From SXOA01 sp051004015 (GTDB taxonomy: Bacteria; Planctomycetota; Planctomycetia; Pirellulales; Pirellulaceae): a stretch of 29,434 bases of DNA. The first letter of the stretch is position 1, and every line of letters starts with the position of its first letter. Below, piece by piece: positions 7,714 through 18,932 of this stretch. The stretch is from contig JBPCKT010000050.1 of the NCBI GenBank assembly GCA_051004015.1, positions 1 through 29,434 on the forward strand, written 5' to 3'. The notes below the pieces were generated by a model, which did not search any database, had not been told where the DNA came from, and was given only the letters and a program-made list of their open reading frames with translations. A program made the translations under genes and the position numbers.

Positions 7714-9523
7714 GTGCGGAATGATGTCGGCTCCAAGGTTTCGCTGGTTGGTGGTTGCCGGATGTGGCGTAGCGGCCATGAGCGTGGGCTGCCTCTTTTG
7801 GCAGGGCTGTTCTTCCCAACCCGCCGCGGTGACAGCTCCCTCGAAGAACGCCCCCCATCTGCCAGTGTCCCCCGTCTCTCGCCCCACTCCTCCCCCCCAA
7901 GGCTACATTGGCAGCGCTGCTTGCGCCCAGTGTCATGAGGATCTCTGCAAGACCTTTGCTCAACATCCGATGGGGCGATCCTCCGCCCTCACTCCGGGCG
8001 CGGCCGACCTGGAGGACTTTTCTCCCGAGAAAGCGACGTTCGTGGGCGCAGGTGGAACTCGCTATCAGGCGGAAAAGGTGGGGGACACGGTCCTGCATCA
8101 CGAGTTTGGGACGGACTCGCAAGGCCGCGTCATTTACGACCGGAAGGTTCCTGTCTCGTTGGCCATCGGCTCGGGGACGCGCGGCAAAACCTACGCGACC
8201 AATCGCGATGGCATCCTGCTGCAATCGCCAATTTCCTGGTATTCGCCGAAGGGTGGATACTTCGAACTTTCTCCCGGCTACGAAAATGTCGCCACCAATC
8301 CTCGCTTCAGCCGACGCATAATGGAAGAGTGCCTGGTTTGCCACATCGGCAGGATGGAATTCGATCCCGACGTCCCGGACAAGCTGATACTTCCCTATTT
8401 CCACGAAATTGCCATCGGCTGCGAACGTTGTCATGGCCCGGGCGAGAAGCACGTCCAAGCCCAGCAGGCCGGAAGGATTTCCTCGCCCGACCCCACCATT
8501 GTCAATCCGGCCCGCTTGCCGGTGCGCGAACGGGAGAGTGTTTGCTACCAGTGCCATCTGCACGGCGATTACCGTCGTGTCAGGTATGGTCGGCACGCGC
8601 GAGACTTCCGTCCCGGCATGGCGCTTGAAGAGATCTTCTGTGTGCTGGTCAAAAAAGCTTCCCCGTCGGTCGCGTTCAAATCCGTCAGCCAGGTCGAGCA
8701 AATGCGCGAAAGCGTCTGCTTCCAGAGCAACCCAGAAAAGTTGGGGTGCATTTCGTGCCACAACCCCCACGTGTGGCCGGAGCCGCTGCGGAGAGACGAA
8801 TACTACCGCGGGCGCTGCAACGAGTGTCATGCGGAGCGGGGATGTTCGCTGCCGGCGAATCAACGTGCGGAAAAGGCAGATTCGTGCATTGCCTGTCACA
8901 TGCCGCGGGCGACCGCTAAAGACGTTGTACATGCTTCGCAAACCGATCACCGAGTGCTGAAGAATCCGCCGGCCGCGCAGGCGCGGGGATCCGAGACTGC
9001 CGCCGCGAACTCGCTCCAAGCCCTTAGATTCTTTGCTGAGAGTGAGCAGCGCCTGCCCGCCTGGGAGGTGCAGCGCACCCGCGGCATGATGCTGGCGAGC
9101 GGAAGGACGTCCGAGGATCCCAGCGAAAATGCGGTGTCGGTGCTGTTGCCGCTGACCTCGGTCGCGCCCGATGACGGCCCGTTGCTGCAAGCGCTCGGGG
9201 GAGCCTATCTGCGGCAGGAGGACCATGCCCAAGCGAGAAAGTGGCTGGAAAAAGCAGTCGCCTTGGAGCCCCAGAACGAGCAGGCGCGGGCTTCGCTGGC
9301 ACTGGCCTGCGTGGGTATGCGAGACCTTGACGCCGCCAAAGAGCACATCAGCGAGGTCGTGAAGCTCAATCCCTATGTCGCCAAGAACTTCTCGATGCAG
9401 GCCAAAATACTGGCCCAGCGTGGGGAATTCGAGCCAGCACTGCGGGCGGCGGAGAAGGTCGTGGAGCTCGATCCCACGCAGACTGAGCTCCGTGACCAGA
9501 TTCGCAAGGAACCACGGAAGTGA
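7712..9523 (+). CDS. Heptaheme c-type cytochrome with C-terminal TPRs
   Basis: 603-residue exported protein. A hydrophobic N-terminus (about 11-33) could be a signal peptide or anchor; cysteines at 27 and 33 suggest a possible lipoprotein. Seven CxxCH heme sites are visible: residues 71-75, 207-211, 237-241, 278-282, 346-350, 369-373 and 392-396. The MRESVCFQSN...LGCISCHNPH block matches multiheme cytochromes of the c-554/nitrite-reductase-like group common in planctomycetes. Residues about 488-585 form two to three TPRs for protein contacts. It should carry electrons in the periplasm; donor and acceptor are unknown. ATGs at 7712, 7721 and 7724 are all possible. It is the third gene after the two propeller genes. 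Confidence 0.9.
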   Translation: MCGMMSAPRFRWLVVAGCGVAAMSVGCLFWQGCSSQPAAVTAPSKNAPHLPVSPVSRPTPPPQGYIGSAACAQCHEDLCKTFAQHPMGRSSALTPGAADLEDFSPEKATFVGAGGTRYQAEKVGDTVLHHEFGTDSQGRVIYDRKVPVSLAIGSGTRGKTYATNRDGILLQSPISWYSPKGGYFELSPGYENVATNPRFSRRIMEECLVCHIGRMEFDPDVPDKLILPYFHEIAIGCERCHGPGEKHVQAQQAGRISSPDPTIVNPARLPVRERESVCYQCHLHGDYRRVRYGRHARDFRPGMALEEIFCVLVKKASPSVAFKSVSQVEQMRESVCFQSNPEKLGCISCHNPHVWPEPLRRDEYYRGRCNECHAERGCSLPANQRAEKADSCIACHMPRATAKDVVHASQTDHRVLKNPPAAQARGSETAAANSLQALRFFAESEQRLPAWEVQRTRGMMLASGRTSEDPSENAVSVLLPLTSVAPDDGPLLQALGGAYLRQEDHAQARKWLEKAVALEPQNEQARASLALACVGMRDLDAAKEHISEVVKLNPYVAKNFSMQAKILAQRGEFEPALRAAEKVVELDPTQTELRDQIRKEPRK

Positions 9524-9538
9524 ACGAACAGGACACCC

Positions 9539-9567
9539 GCGACAACTTATCCTCGCTCCGCTAAAAT
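9539..9567 (+). promoter_or_regulatory. Sigma70-like promoter for acnA
   Basis: GCGACA (-35, 4 of 6) at 9539-9544, a 17-bp spacer, and TAAAAT (-10, 5 of 6) at 9562-9567. Transcription would start near 9574. This excludes the in-frame GTG at 9569 and supports the ATG at 9617. Confidence 0.5.
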
Positions 9568-9616
9568 CGTGTCGATACAGGATGTTAAGGTACTTCCCTT
9601 CTTGAGTCGCTTGCCA

Positions 9617-12342
<2,726 letters not shown>

Positions 12343-12346
<4 letters not shown>

Positions 12347-14208
12347 ATCATGTAATTCCAGCCTCTCGCAGCAGCGGGATCGGCAGTCTTCAAGGGGCAA
12401 GTCGAACATCGATCCGAGCCGAGTATCTCGTAAGCACGGTCGACCGCTTGTAGCGTGCTGGACCAGACCGCGGCTCCCTCCGGATAAATCCGCTGCGGAC
12501 CGAGCCATGTTTCCCAGCCGACGTTTCGGATGACCTTGAGCAAGTCTCCGCGCACTCCGCAGAGGATAACGGTCACACTGCGGGCCTCCATCTTGCGGAT
12601 GAAGCTCTCAAGCACGTCGAGACAAACTCCGTCGACGTTTCGGGCATATTTCACTCGCAGGATCACGACCCGCGCGCCATCGCCTACTCGCTGCTCGATC
12701 TTCGCCAGTTCGGAATCGAGCTCTCCGCTGGAACCGAAGAACAACTCCCCTTCGATGCTGTAGATCAGGACGCGGTTGCACTCCGGATCGCCGGCAATGC
12801 GTTCGCGGATCATCCCGTCCTTGGTCAGTAGCAGCTCCGACATGCTGATCCGGGCGGCTCGCGGCAGATAAATCAAAAACGAGACGAAGGTGCCGATCAG
12901 AATGCAAAACTCCACCGAGACCGCCACGGCGGAAACGGCCGTGACGAGCACGATGATCGCGTCCATCCGGGTGACCTTCATATGAAAGGCCAGCTTATGC
13001 GAATCGACCATGCGGAACGCGGAAACCATCAGGATGCCCGCCAGGGCCGCCCGGGGAATGTAATGAGCCAGCGGCGCGAAGAGCAGCATCGTGGCTCCCA
13101 CCGCCACGGCCGAAACGATGCCCGACCACTGCGTGACTCCGCCGGCCTGGTGATTGATGGCCGAGCGGGTCAGCGACCCTGAGCCGGGATAGCACTGAAA
13201 GAAACTGCCCACGGTATTCGCCAGTCCCTCGCTCAGGCACTGCTGGTTCATGTCCAGCTTCTGCCCCGTCCGGGCGGCAATGGCCTTGGCCATCGCCATC
13301 GCTTCCAAGAGGCCGAGCACGCCGATGGCCAGCGCGCTGCCCGAGAGTTTTTGGATGAGCGGCCAGTCCGTGCGCGGCCAGATCGCGCTGGGCACGCTCA
13401 GCGTCGGCAGTGTTCGCGGAATGGCCCCGATCACTTTCACCTGATTTCGCACCACGCTGCCAGTTTCGTCCTTGAGCGGCTTATCGAGCCCCGCGGCCCA
13501 CACCACGACAGCAGCCAGGATCACGCCCAGGAGCAGTTCCGGCACGCGCCAGCGGAAACGCCGATTCAGCCAGCCCACCGCCAGCACGAACACGATCGTT
13601 CCCGCGCCAATCGCCAAGGTCTGCGGATGGATTGCTCCCCCTTGGCGAAGTGTCAGCCACAGCCGCCCCAGGAAATGATCATGCGGCCCTCCTTGAGCGG
13701 TCAGGCCCAGCAGATTCTTGATCTGATCCAGCACCAGCAGCACGGCCGCCCCGGCCGTGAACCCCACGACGACCGCGTGGGAGATGTAACGATTCAAGTC
13801 CCCCAATCGCAGCAACGCGATTCCGGTCTGAATGAGGCCCACCATCAGCGCCATCAACACAGCCACGGCAATCAGGTCCTCGGTGCTCTGCAGGCCCAGA
13901 CCGGCCACCGCGCTCAGCACCGCGATCGAAATCGCGTTCGTCGGTCCGTTGATGAGCTGCTTGGAGGAGTCGAACAAGGCCCCCACCGCCGTCATTACCA
14001 TCGCCGTGTACAGCCCGTACTCCACCGGCAGACCAACGATGCTGGCATAGGCCATCGCCTGCGGAACGGCAACTGCAGCCACGGTCAGCCCGGCAATCAG
14101 GTCGCGTCGAAAGGTATCGAGCGAGTAGTGCCGCAACGAGTCCAGGGCCGGCACCACGCGGTACAGCCAGGCCAGGGAAGTCGCGGAGGGGAGAGTGTCG
14201 GAAGTCAT
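12343..14208 (-). CDS. SulP-family anion transporter with STAS domain
   Basis: 621-residue inner-membrane transporter. The N-terminal LIAGLTVAAVAVPQAMAYASIVGLPVEYGLYT is the SulP signature (TM1-TM2), followed by a long multi-span region to about residue 430. A C-terminal STAS domain (about 450-590, with VLIYSIEGELFFGSSGEL and YARNVDGVCLDVLESFIRKM) is the usual regulatory part. Substrates in this family include sulfate, bicarbonate and other anions; the sequence does not tell which. There is no carbonic anhydrase fusion. The last 4 bases overlap acnA tail to tail. No convincing promoter or ribosome site was found upstream. Confidence 0.93.
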
Positions 14209-14285
14209 GCCAGCGGATGCCTTTTCAAGGGTGCCGTTCCCGTCGGGAGCATATCACAAAGCCCGACAATAGTATTTAGCAGTTA

Positions 14286-14317
14286 GGACTTACGTCGACG
14301 GGCCTCGCCGTAAGTCC
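14286..14317. repeat. ACTTACG hairpin, copy 1
   Basis: GGACTTACG (14286-14294) pairs perfectly with CGTAAGTCC (14309-14317) around a 14-nt loop. A second hairpin with the same core and the same loop length lies at 14528-14555. Confidence 0.75.
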
Positions 14318-14396
14318 CTGCTGCCCGCCTTCATTTCTGATTCACGGACGTCCCCCGGTCGGGGTAAAATTATTCAGGTTCTTGAGCAACATTTGC

Positions 14397-14416
14397 TGCG
14401 CCGGTCCACCGGCGCA
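14397..14416. repeat. Perfect 8-bp hairpin
   Basis: TGCGCCGG (14397-14404) and CCGGCGCA (14409-14416) pair around a TCCA loop. No T-tract follows, so it is listed as a palindrome, not a terminator. Confidence 0.6.
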
Positions 14417-14527
14417 ACTCCTGGAGCGAACATAACTTAGGAATACTTGTTTTATTCATTATTCACCTCTTTTCGTCACTTCCTTATTCATCCACTTGGA
14501 CGAGGCGAGTTGACGCTCCTCGGCAAG

Positions 14528-14555
14528 ACTTACGGCAAATCGTCTCGACGTAAGT
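14528..14555. repeat. ACTTACG hairpin, copy 2
   Basis: ACTTACG (14528-14534) pairs with CGTAAGT (14549-14555) around a 14-nt loop, matching copy 1 in core and spacing but not in loop sequence. Conserved arms with a free loop suggest selection on, or mobility of, the hairpin. Confidence 0.7.
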
Positions 14556-14589
14556 TCGCCGCCGATTTTTCTTGCGCCTTCGTACACCA

Positions 14590-14730
14590 GCCTGAAGCGC
14601 AAGCGAAGGAAAGCGCCGCCAGTAGAAAAATCGTCGCACCGCCCCGCTCCCGAATTAGGACGCGGACGAGCGTTTGCGAGAAAAGTGCCTCCACTCACCA
14701 CCCTCGCCTTCCTTCGGTTGCGCTTCAGGC
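14590..14730. repeat. Inverted pair of CCTGAAGCGCAAGCG repeats
   Basis: The segment at 14590-14614 reappears in reverse complement at 14705-14730 with only a few mismatches. The unit resembles a dispersed intergenic repeat of planctomycete genomes (from memory, not searched). The 90-nt centre is unremarkable. The whole could be a small non-autonomous element. Confidence 0.6.
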
Positions 14731-15056
14731 TTGTGTCAACAGACCCTCCAAGTTGCCAACACCGAACAAAGTTGAAAAACCTCCGCATTGAAAAGTCACA
14801 AGCCCTTGGCAGCCATTGGCTTGCAACTATCGACCCCCCCGGGTTATTCAACACGCCCCTTTCCTCGGCGTAGACGGAGCACTGCTCCATCTCGCGTTGT
14901 CGCATACTTACCATGAACTTGTCAAAGACCATGCCGGATTTTCGCCGGCCCGAATAGACGCAATTGTACACATAACCTAAGTGTCCGGCAAGTCCCCGGA
15001 CGGGGGGGGCTGATGAGATTTGGAGATTGGGGTCGACGCCAACGGGGTCAGCAGGA

Positions 15057-15107
15057 GTTTTCCCGGCCCGCGGCCCTCGACAATTCCGCGTCACCCGCCG
15101 GGAAAAC
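15057..15107 (-). terminator. Inverted repeat just behind nagB
   Basis: GTTTTCCCGGC (15057-15067) and GCCGGGAAAAC (15097-15107) pair over 11 bp with a 29-nt loop, 12 bp downstream of the nagB stop. It may end or stabilise the nagB message. A T-tract is lacking, and the loop is long for an intrinsic terminator. Confidence 0.4.
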
Positions 15108-15119
15108 ACCTCCCGACAC

Positions 15120-15875
15120 CTACCTCTTCAGCAGCGCCGCCGAATCTCCGTCCAAATACACCGTCGCCCGCTCATGCTGCTGCAGGATGCTCGCGGGGAC
15201 CTGCGGAGTCACGGGGCCTTCCAAGGCGGCTTTGACGGCTTTGGCTTTGCGGGCGTCGGGGACGCTGCAAATCAAGGTGGCGGCTTTCATGATCTGGCGG
15301 ATGGACATGGAGATGGCCCGCCGCGGCACATCGTCGAGCGAGGCAAACCAGCCTTCGCCAAACTGCTGCTGGCGGCATTCGTCGTCGAGTGTCACCAGAA
15401 TGAACGGCTCTTCGGTCTCGAAGTCCGCCGGCGGGTCGTTGAACGCCAGATGCCCGTTTTCCCCAATGCCAATGAACGCGACGTCGATGGGGTGCTGCCG
15501 CAGGATGTCTCCCACGCGGCGGCACTCGGCAGCCGGATCGGCGAGGCTATTCAAAAAGTGGAACGCCTTCGGTGCCACCGGCAGCTTCGTCACTAGCCGC
15601 TGAAGAAGGTACTTTTTGAAGGAAGCTGCATGGGTTTCCGGCATTCCGGGGTATTCGTCGAGGTGAAAGAAGACCACCTTTCCCCAGTCCATGTCGGGCG
15701 TTTTCACCAGCTCCGCCAGCATCTCGAATTGCGATGCCCCCGTGGCCACCGTCACGTTCGCCTGCCCGCGCGCGGCAATCGCCCGGCGAATTGCCTCCGC
15801 TCCATCTCCCGCGGCTTCACGGCCGAGATCCTGCTTATCCTGGCACAAACAGATTTCCACGGCAGGTGTCCTCAT
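15120..15875 (-). CDS. nagB: Glucosamine-6-phosphate deaminase-like protein
   Basis: 251-residue sugar-phosphate isomerase/deaminase. FFHLDEYPGMPETHAASFKKYL (Asp73) and GIGENGHLAFNDPPADF (Asn140, His142, Asp147) correspond to the active-site loops of GlcN-6-P deaminase, and GEGWFASLDDVPRRAISMSI is the following family motif. Compared with E. coli NagB, D141 is Asn (as in Bacillus enzymes) and E148 is Asp. The reaction would be GlcN-6-P to fructose-6-P plus ammonia; a related sugar phosphate is possible. The start at 15875 is chosen because an upstream extension to 16043 is Arg-rich and unlike the family. No clear ribosome site. Divergent from the M50 protease gene. Confidence 0.85.
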   Translation of the reverse strand: MRTPAVEICLCQDKQDLGREAAGDGAEAIRRAIAARGQANVTVATGASQFEMLAELVKTPDMDWGKVVFFHLDEYPGMPETHAASFKKYLLQRLVTKLPVAPKAFHFLNSLADPAAECRRVGDILRQHPIDVAFIGIGENGHLAFNDPPADFETEEPFILVTLDDECRQQQFGEGWFASLDDVPRRAISMSIRQIMKAATLICSVPDARKAKAVKAALEGPVTPQVPASILQQHERATVYLDGDSAALLKR

Positions 15876-15977
15876 TTTGTCGGAGATAGTCTCGTTCACG
15901 TCTTTCCAGAATGCCGGCCCAACCCGATTTAGGCAAGGTGGCGACGAGTCCAATGTCCCAAAACGCGCCCGGCGGCG

Positions 15978-15988
15978 TAGAATACAAT
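15978..15988 (+). promoter_or_regulatory. Possible -10 boxes for the M50 protease gene
   Basis: TAGAAT (15978-15983) overlaps TACAAT (15983-15988) in the divergent gap between nagB and the M50 gene. Both match the -10 consensus at 5 of 6 positions; no good -35 is seen at 16-18 bp. The resulting leader would be about 75 nt. Confidence 0.3.
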
Positions 15989-16070
15989 CGTGAAACACAT
16001 TGCTCTCAAGACCGACGAAACCCCCCCGCCCGCCCCGCGGCAATTTGCCCGCGGTCCTTCCTGAGTGCGC

Positions 16071-17213
16071 ATGAATTCCACTTCTTCCGCGGGCGACTTG
16101 CCGACCCGTTCCAGCGAAGATCGGCCGGCTGCGCCGCTCGCCAGGTCCCCGTCGACATCACCCGAGGCCAGCCCGGAACGAGCGCCGCTGGACATCGGCC
16201 TCGATGTGCTGGTGACGGCGGAAGGTCTCGAGCCCCGGGAAGTGCTGCCGCAAGTCCTCGACTCCCAGCCCCGTCGTACGCTCCTTGTCCGCCGGCGGGT
16301 GCAACTGCCGCTCGTGCTGTTCCTGCTGACCTCTTTCAGCGTCTGGTTTGCCGGGGCCACGCGGTGGATGCCATTCCATTACCTCTTCAATCACTGGCAG
16401 GTGGGAATCTTCTATGGAGTCCAGCTTCCCTATCTGGACTTCATGGAGCTCCGCCAGGTGCTATATGCCCACTGGTTTGACGGCGTCGTGTACATGATCT
16501 GCGCGCAGCTCATTCTGTTCGCTCACGAGATGGGGCATTTCGTTTACACCGTGTATTACCGCATACGTTGCACACTCCCCTTCTTCATTCCTCTGCCGAT
16601 TGCCTTTACGGGAACGATGGGGGCGGTGATCGCCATGGAGGGAAATAAGGCCAACCGCCGCCAGATTTTCGATATCGGCATTGCCGGCCCGATTGCCGGG
16701 CTTTGCTTCGCCGTCCCCATTTTGTGGTGGGGCGTGCGGAACCTGAATTTGGACGCCCCCGCCGGCGGCGGTTTTGCCCTCGATCTGCCCTTGGCCATCC
16801 GCTGGCTGGTCGACCAACTTCATCCAGGCAAGCTCGGCGATACCAACCATGTCTGGCTCAGCCAGGCCAATCCCTACTTCATCGCCGGCTGGTTTGGGCT
16901 CATCATGACCGCCCTCAACATGATGCCGGTCAGCCAACTCGATGGCGGCCATATCACCTACACGCTGTGGGGCAAAGGGGCCCACTGGGTCGCCCGGGGT
17001 TTTATGGTTTTTGTGTTCGCCTATATCGCCTTCGACCCAAGGAATCACGGTGCCGGTGCTCTGATGGCCGTGCTGGTCATGTTCATCGGCACGGACCACC
17101 CCCCCACCAGCGACGACAAGGTTCCCATCGGCTGGTTCCGCTGTCTGCTGGGCCACGCCTCGCTGATTATTCCCATTATCTGCTTTACTCCCAAGATTCT
17201 TGTGTTTGAATAG
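16071..17213 (+). CDS. Site-2-protease-like M50 membrane metalloprotease
   Basis: 380-residue polytopic membrane protein. The zinc site HEMGH (about 152-156) lies in a hydrophobic helix, and the third ligand is in NMMPVSQLDGGH (about 283-294), the NxxPxxxLDGGH motif of M50 intramembrane proteases. FTGTMGAVIAM and the GPIAGL motif between them fit the cyanobacterial/plant EGY-like branch that lacks a PDZ domain. The first 75 residues are Pro/Ser-rich and likely cytoplasmic. Such enzymes release membrane-bound factors, but no anti-sigma partner is nearby. GTG at 16065 is an alternative start, 2 codons upstream. The stop is directly followed by the cyanophycinase-like frame, suggesting one transcript. 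Confidence 0.88.
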   Translation: MNSTSSAGDLPTRSSEDRPAAPLARSPSTSPEASPERAPLDIGLDVLVTAEGLEPREVLPQVLDSQPRRTLLVRRRVQLPLVLFLLTSFSVWFAGATRWMPFHYLFNHWQVGIFYGVQLPYLDFMELRQVLYAHWFDGVVYMICAQLILFAHEMGHFVYTVYYRIRCTLPFFIPLPIAFTGTMGAVIAMEGNKANRRQIFDIGIAGPIAGLCFAVPILWWGVRNLNLDAPAGGGFALDLPLAIRWLVDQLHPGKLGDTNHVWLSQANPYFIAGWFGLIMTALNMMPVSQLDGGHITYTLWGKGAHWVARGFMVFVFAYIAFDPRNHGAGALMAVLVMFIGTDHPPTSDDKVPIGWFRCLLGHASLIIPIICFTPKILVFE

Positions 17214-17249
17214 GTGGAGGATTCCCTTCACCACTCCATTGGGCTAGCC

Positions 17250-18932
17250 ATGCATTACGTCCATCGCCGAGTCGTCGCCGTTGTCACATTGCTCTTGCTG
17301 GCGAGCATGTCGCACCTCTACGGGCAAGAAGCCGCTTGGCTGGACCCCGCCGGCAGCAAGGGACCGCTCGTCATTGCGGGTGGCGGTGAATTGCCGCCGG
17401 AGATTCTCGAGCGGTTCGTCAAACTGGCCGGCGGCGAGAAAGCGTTGCTCGTCGTCATTCCCACCGCGAGCGAGCAAGCCGACAAGCAGGTCAGTCGGGA
17501 CGAGGAGAAAGCAAAGCTCTTGGAACCCTGGGCCAAGCTCGGAGTCGCCGGCGTTCACGTTCTGCATACCCGCTCGCGCGACAAGGCCAACTCTGCCGAG
17601 TTCGTCGCTCCGCTCCGCCAGGCCACCGGCGTCTGGTTCGAAGGGGGACAGCAATCGCGCCTGGCGGAGGCCTATCTCGGAACCGAAGTGGAACGAGAGC
17701 TGTACGCCTTATCCGACCGGGGGGGCGTCATCGGCGGAACCAGCGCCGGAGCCGCCATCCTTTCCCGCGTAATGATCTCGGGGGGAAATCCCGAACCGCG
17801 AGTCGCGACTGGACTGGATGTGCTTCCCGGCAGCATTGTCGACCAGCATTTTCTGGCCCGCGGCCGTAAACCGCGGCTGATTACGGCGATTTCCAAAAAT
17901 CCCGGTCTGGTCGGTCTGGGGGTTGATGAAGGGACCGCTCTCGTCGTCACTGGCCGGAAGCTGGAGGTCCTGGGGAAATCTTCGGTCACGGTCATCCTCG
18001 CCGCCGCCGAGCAGCAGGACCGACCGGTGCGGGAAATCGTCCTTAAGAGCGGCTCGACACATGACTACACGATGCTCCGCCGCGCGGCGCTCGCCCGCAC
18101 GCAGCCCGCGTTCCCTGCTAAGGAGCTTCCGCCATGCAAGCTGGAAAGCGGCTCGCTGGTGATTGTCGGAGGGGGCGGAATGCCGAGCGAAATCACAGCG
18201 AAGTTCATTGAGCTCGCCGGCGGGCCCGAAGCTCCCATCGTCGTCTTCCCCACGGCCAATCCTCCCGCGGCGGACGAGGGTAAGTCAGAACGGCGCGAGG
18301 GGTCGTTCTTCGAACGGGCGGGAGCGAAGCACGTCACCATCTTGCGGCAGCGGACGCGCGAGGAAGTAGAGTCTCCGGAGTTCGAGGAGGCGATGAAGAA
18401 CGCCAAGGGAGTCTGGTTCGGCGGCGGCCGGCAGTGGCGGTTCATCGATTGCTACTCCGGCACCAAAGCGGAGAAGCTCATTCGCGACGTTCTCGCTCGC
18501 GGCGGCGTCATCGGCGGATCCAGCGCGGGGGCGACAATCCAGGGGGATTTCCTGGTTCGCGGCAGCGTACTGGGGAATGAAGAGATGATGGCCGAGGGTT
18601 ATGAGCGAGGCCTGGCGTACTTGCCCGGCAGTGCGATTGATCAGCATCTCAGCCAGCGCAAGCGGTTCGCCGACATGACCTCCGTGATGAAGCGCCACCC
18701 GCAACTGCTCGGCATCGGAATTGACGAAGCAACCGCCGTCGTCGTTCAGGGAGATTCCGCCCAGATCCTGGGCCGCGGCAGCGCCCATTTTTATGACTAC
18801 CGCAGCCGCGCCGCAGCCGCAAACTCCGGCGGCAGCAGCGACGTTCCCCTGGCGGACGCCCCGGACTACATCTCCGTCAAAGCCGGCGAGAAATTCAACC
18901 TCGTGAAACGCGAGAAGATCAGCGGGCCCTAA
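17250..18932 (+). CDS. Exported tandem cyanophycinase-like (S51) protein
   Basis: 560-residue protein with a signal peptide (MHYVHRRVVAVVTLLLLASMSHLYGQ). It holds two complete S51/cyanophycinase-like domains (about 30-285 and 300-540). Each keeps the nucleophile motif, GGTSAGA (Ser165) and GGSSAGA (Ser425), and a DQH motif (198-200 and 464-466) that follows the serine in cyanophycinases. The domains share IGGxSAGAxI, LPGSxxDQH and GxGxDExTAxVV, so this is an internal duplication. Cyanophycinases cleave cyanophycin to Asp-Arg dipeptides; no cyanophycin synthetase is in the window, so an exported peptidase of unknown substrate is safer. A GTG at 17214, directly after the M50 stop, is an alternative start with a 12-residue extension. 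Confidence 0.88.
   Translation: MHYVHRRVVAVVTLLLLASMSHLYGQEAAWLDPAGSKGPLVIAGGGELPPEILERFVKLAGGEKALLVVIPTASEQADKQVSRDEEKAKLLEPWAKLGVAGVHVLHTRSRDKANSAEFVAPLRQATGVWFEGGQQSRLAEAYLGTEVERELYALSDRGGVIGGTSAGAAILSRVMISGGNPEPRVATGLDVLPGSIVDQHFLARGRKPRLITAISKNPGLVGLGVDEGTALVVTGRKLEVLGKSSVTVILAAAEQQDRPVREIVLKSGSTHDYTMLRRAALARTQPAFPAKELPPCKLESGSLVIVGGGGMPSEITAKFIELAGGPEAPIVVFPTANPPAADEGKSERREGSFFERAGAKHVTILRQRTREEVESPEFEEAMKNAKGVWFGGGRQWRFIDCYSGTKAEKLIRDVLARGGVIGGSSAGATIQGDFLVRGSVLGNEEMMAEGYERGLAYLPGSAIDQHLSQRKRFADMTSVMKRHPQLLGIGIDEATAVVVQGDSAQILGRGSAHFYDYRSRAAAANSGGSSDVPLADAPDYISVKAGEKFNLVKREKISGP

Larger units (their letters stand above)
14209..15119. other. Repeat-rich intergenic region
   Basis: About 0.9 kb without a convincing gene. 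It holds two related ACTTACG hairpins, a TGCGCCGG/CCGGCGCA hairpin, an inverted pair of a CCTGAAGCGCAAGCG-type repeat, a GGAGCA-C-TGCTCC palindrome (14876-14888), and an 11-bp inverted repeat next to nagB. A 216-codon minus-strand frame (14459-15109) crosses all of these and has no recognisable domain, so it is not called. Confidence 0.6.

Noticed and set aside
14459..15109. 216-codon minus-strand frame between sulP and nagB
   Set aside because: It crosses several hairpins and both arms of an inverted repeat; no domain, signal or ribosome site. A relic coding stretch cannot be fully excluded for its first 80 residues.
15876..16043. 56-residue N-terminal extension of nagB
   Set aside because: Arg-rich and unlike the family; it would fill the divergent promoter region.
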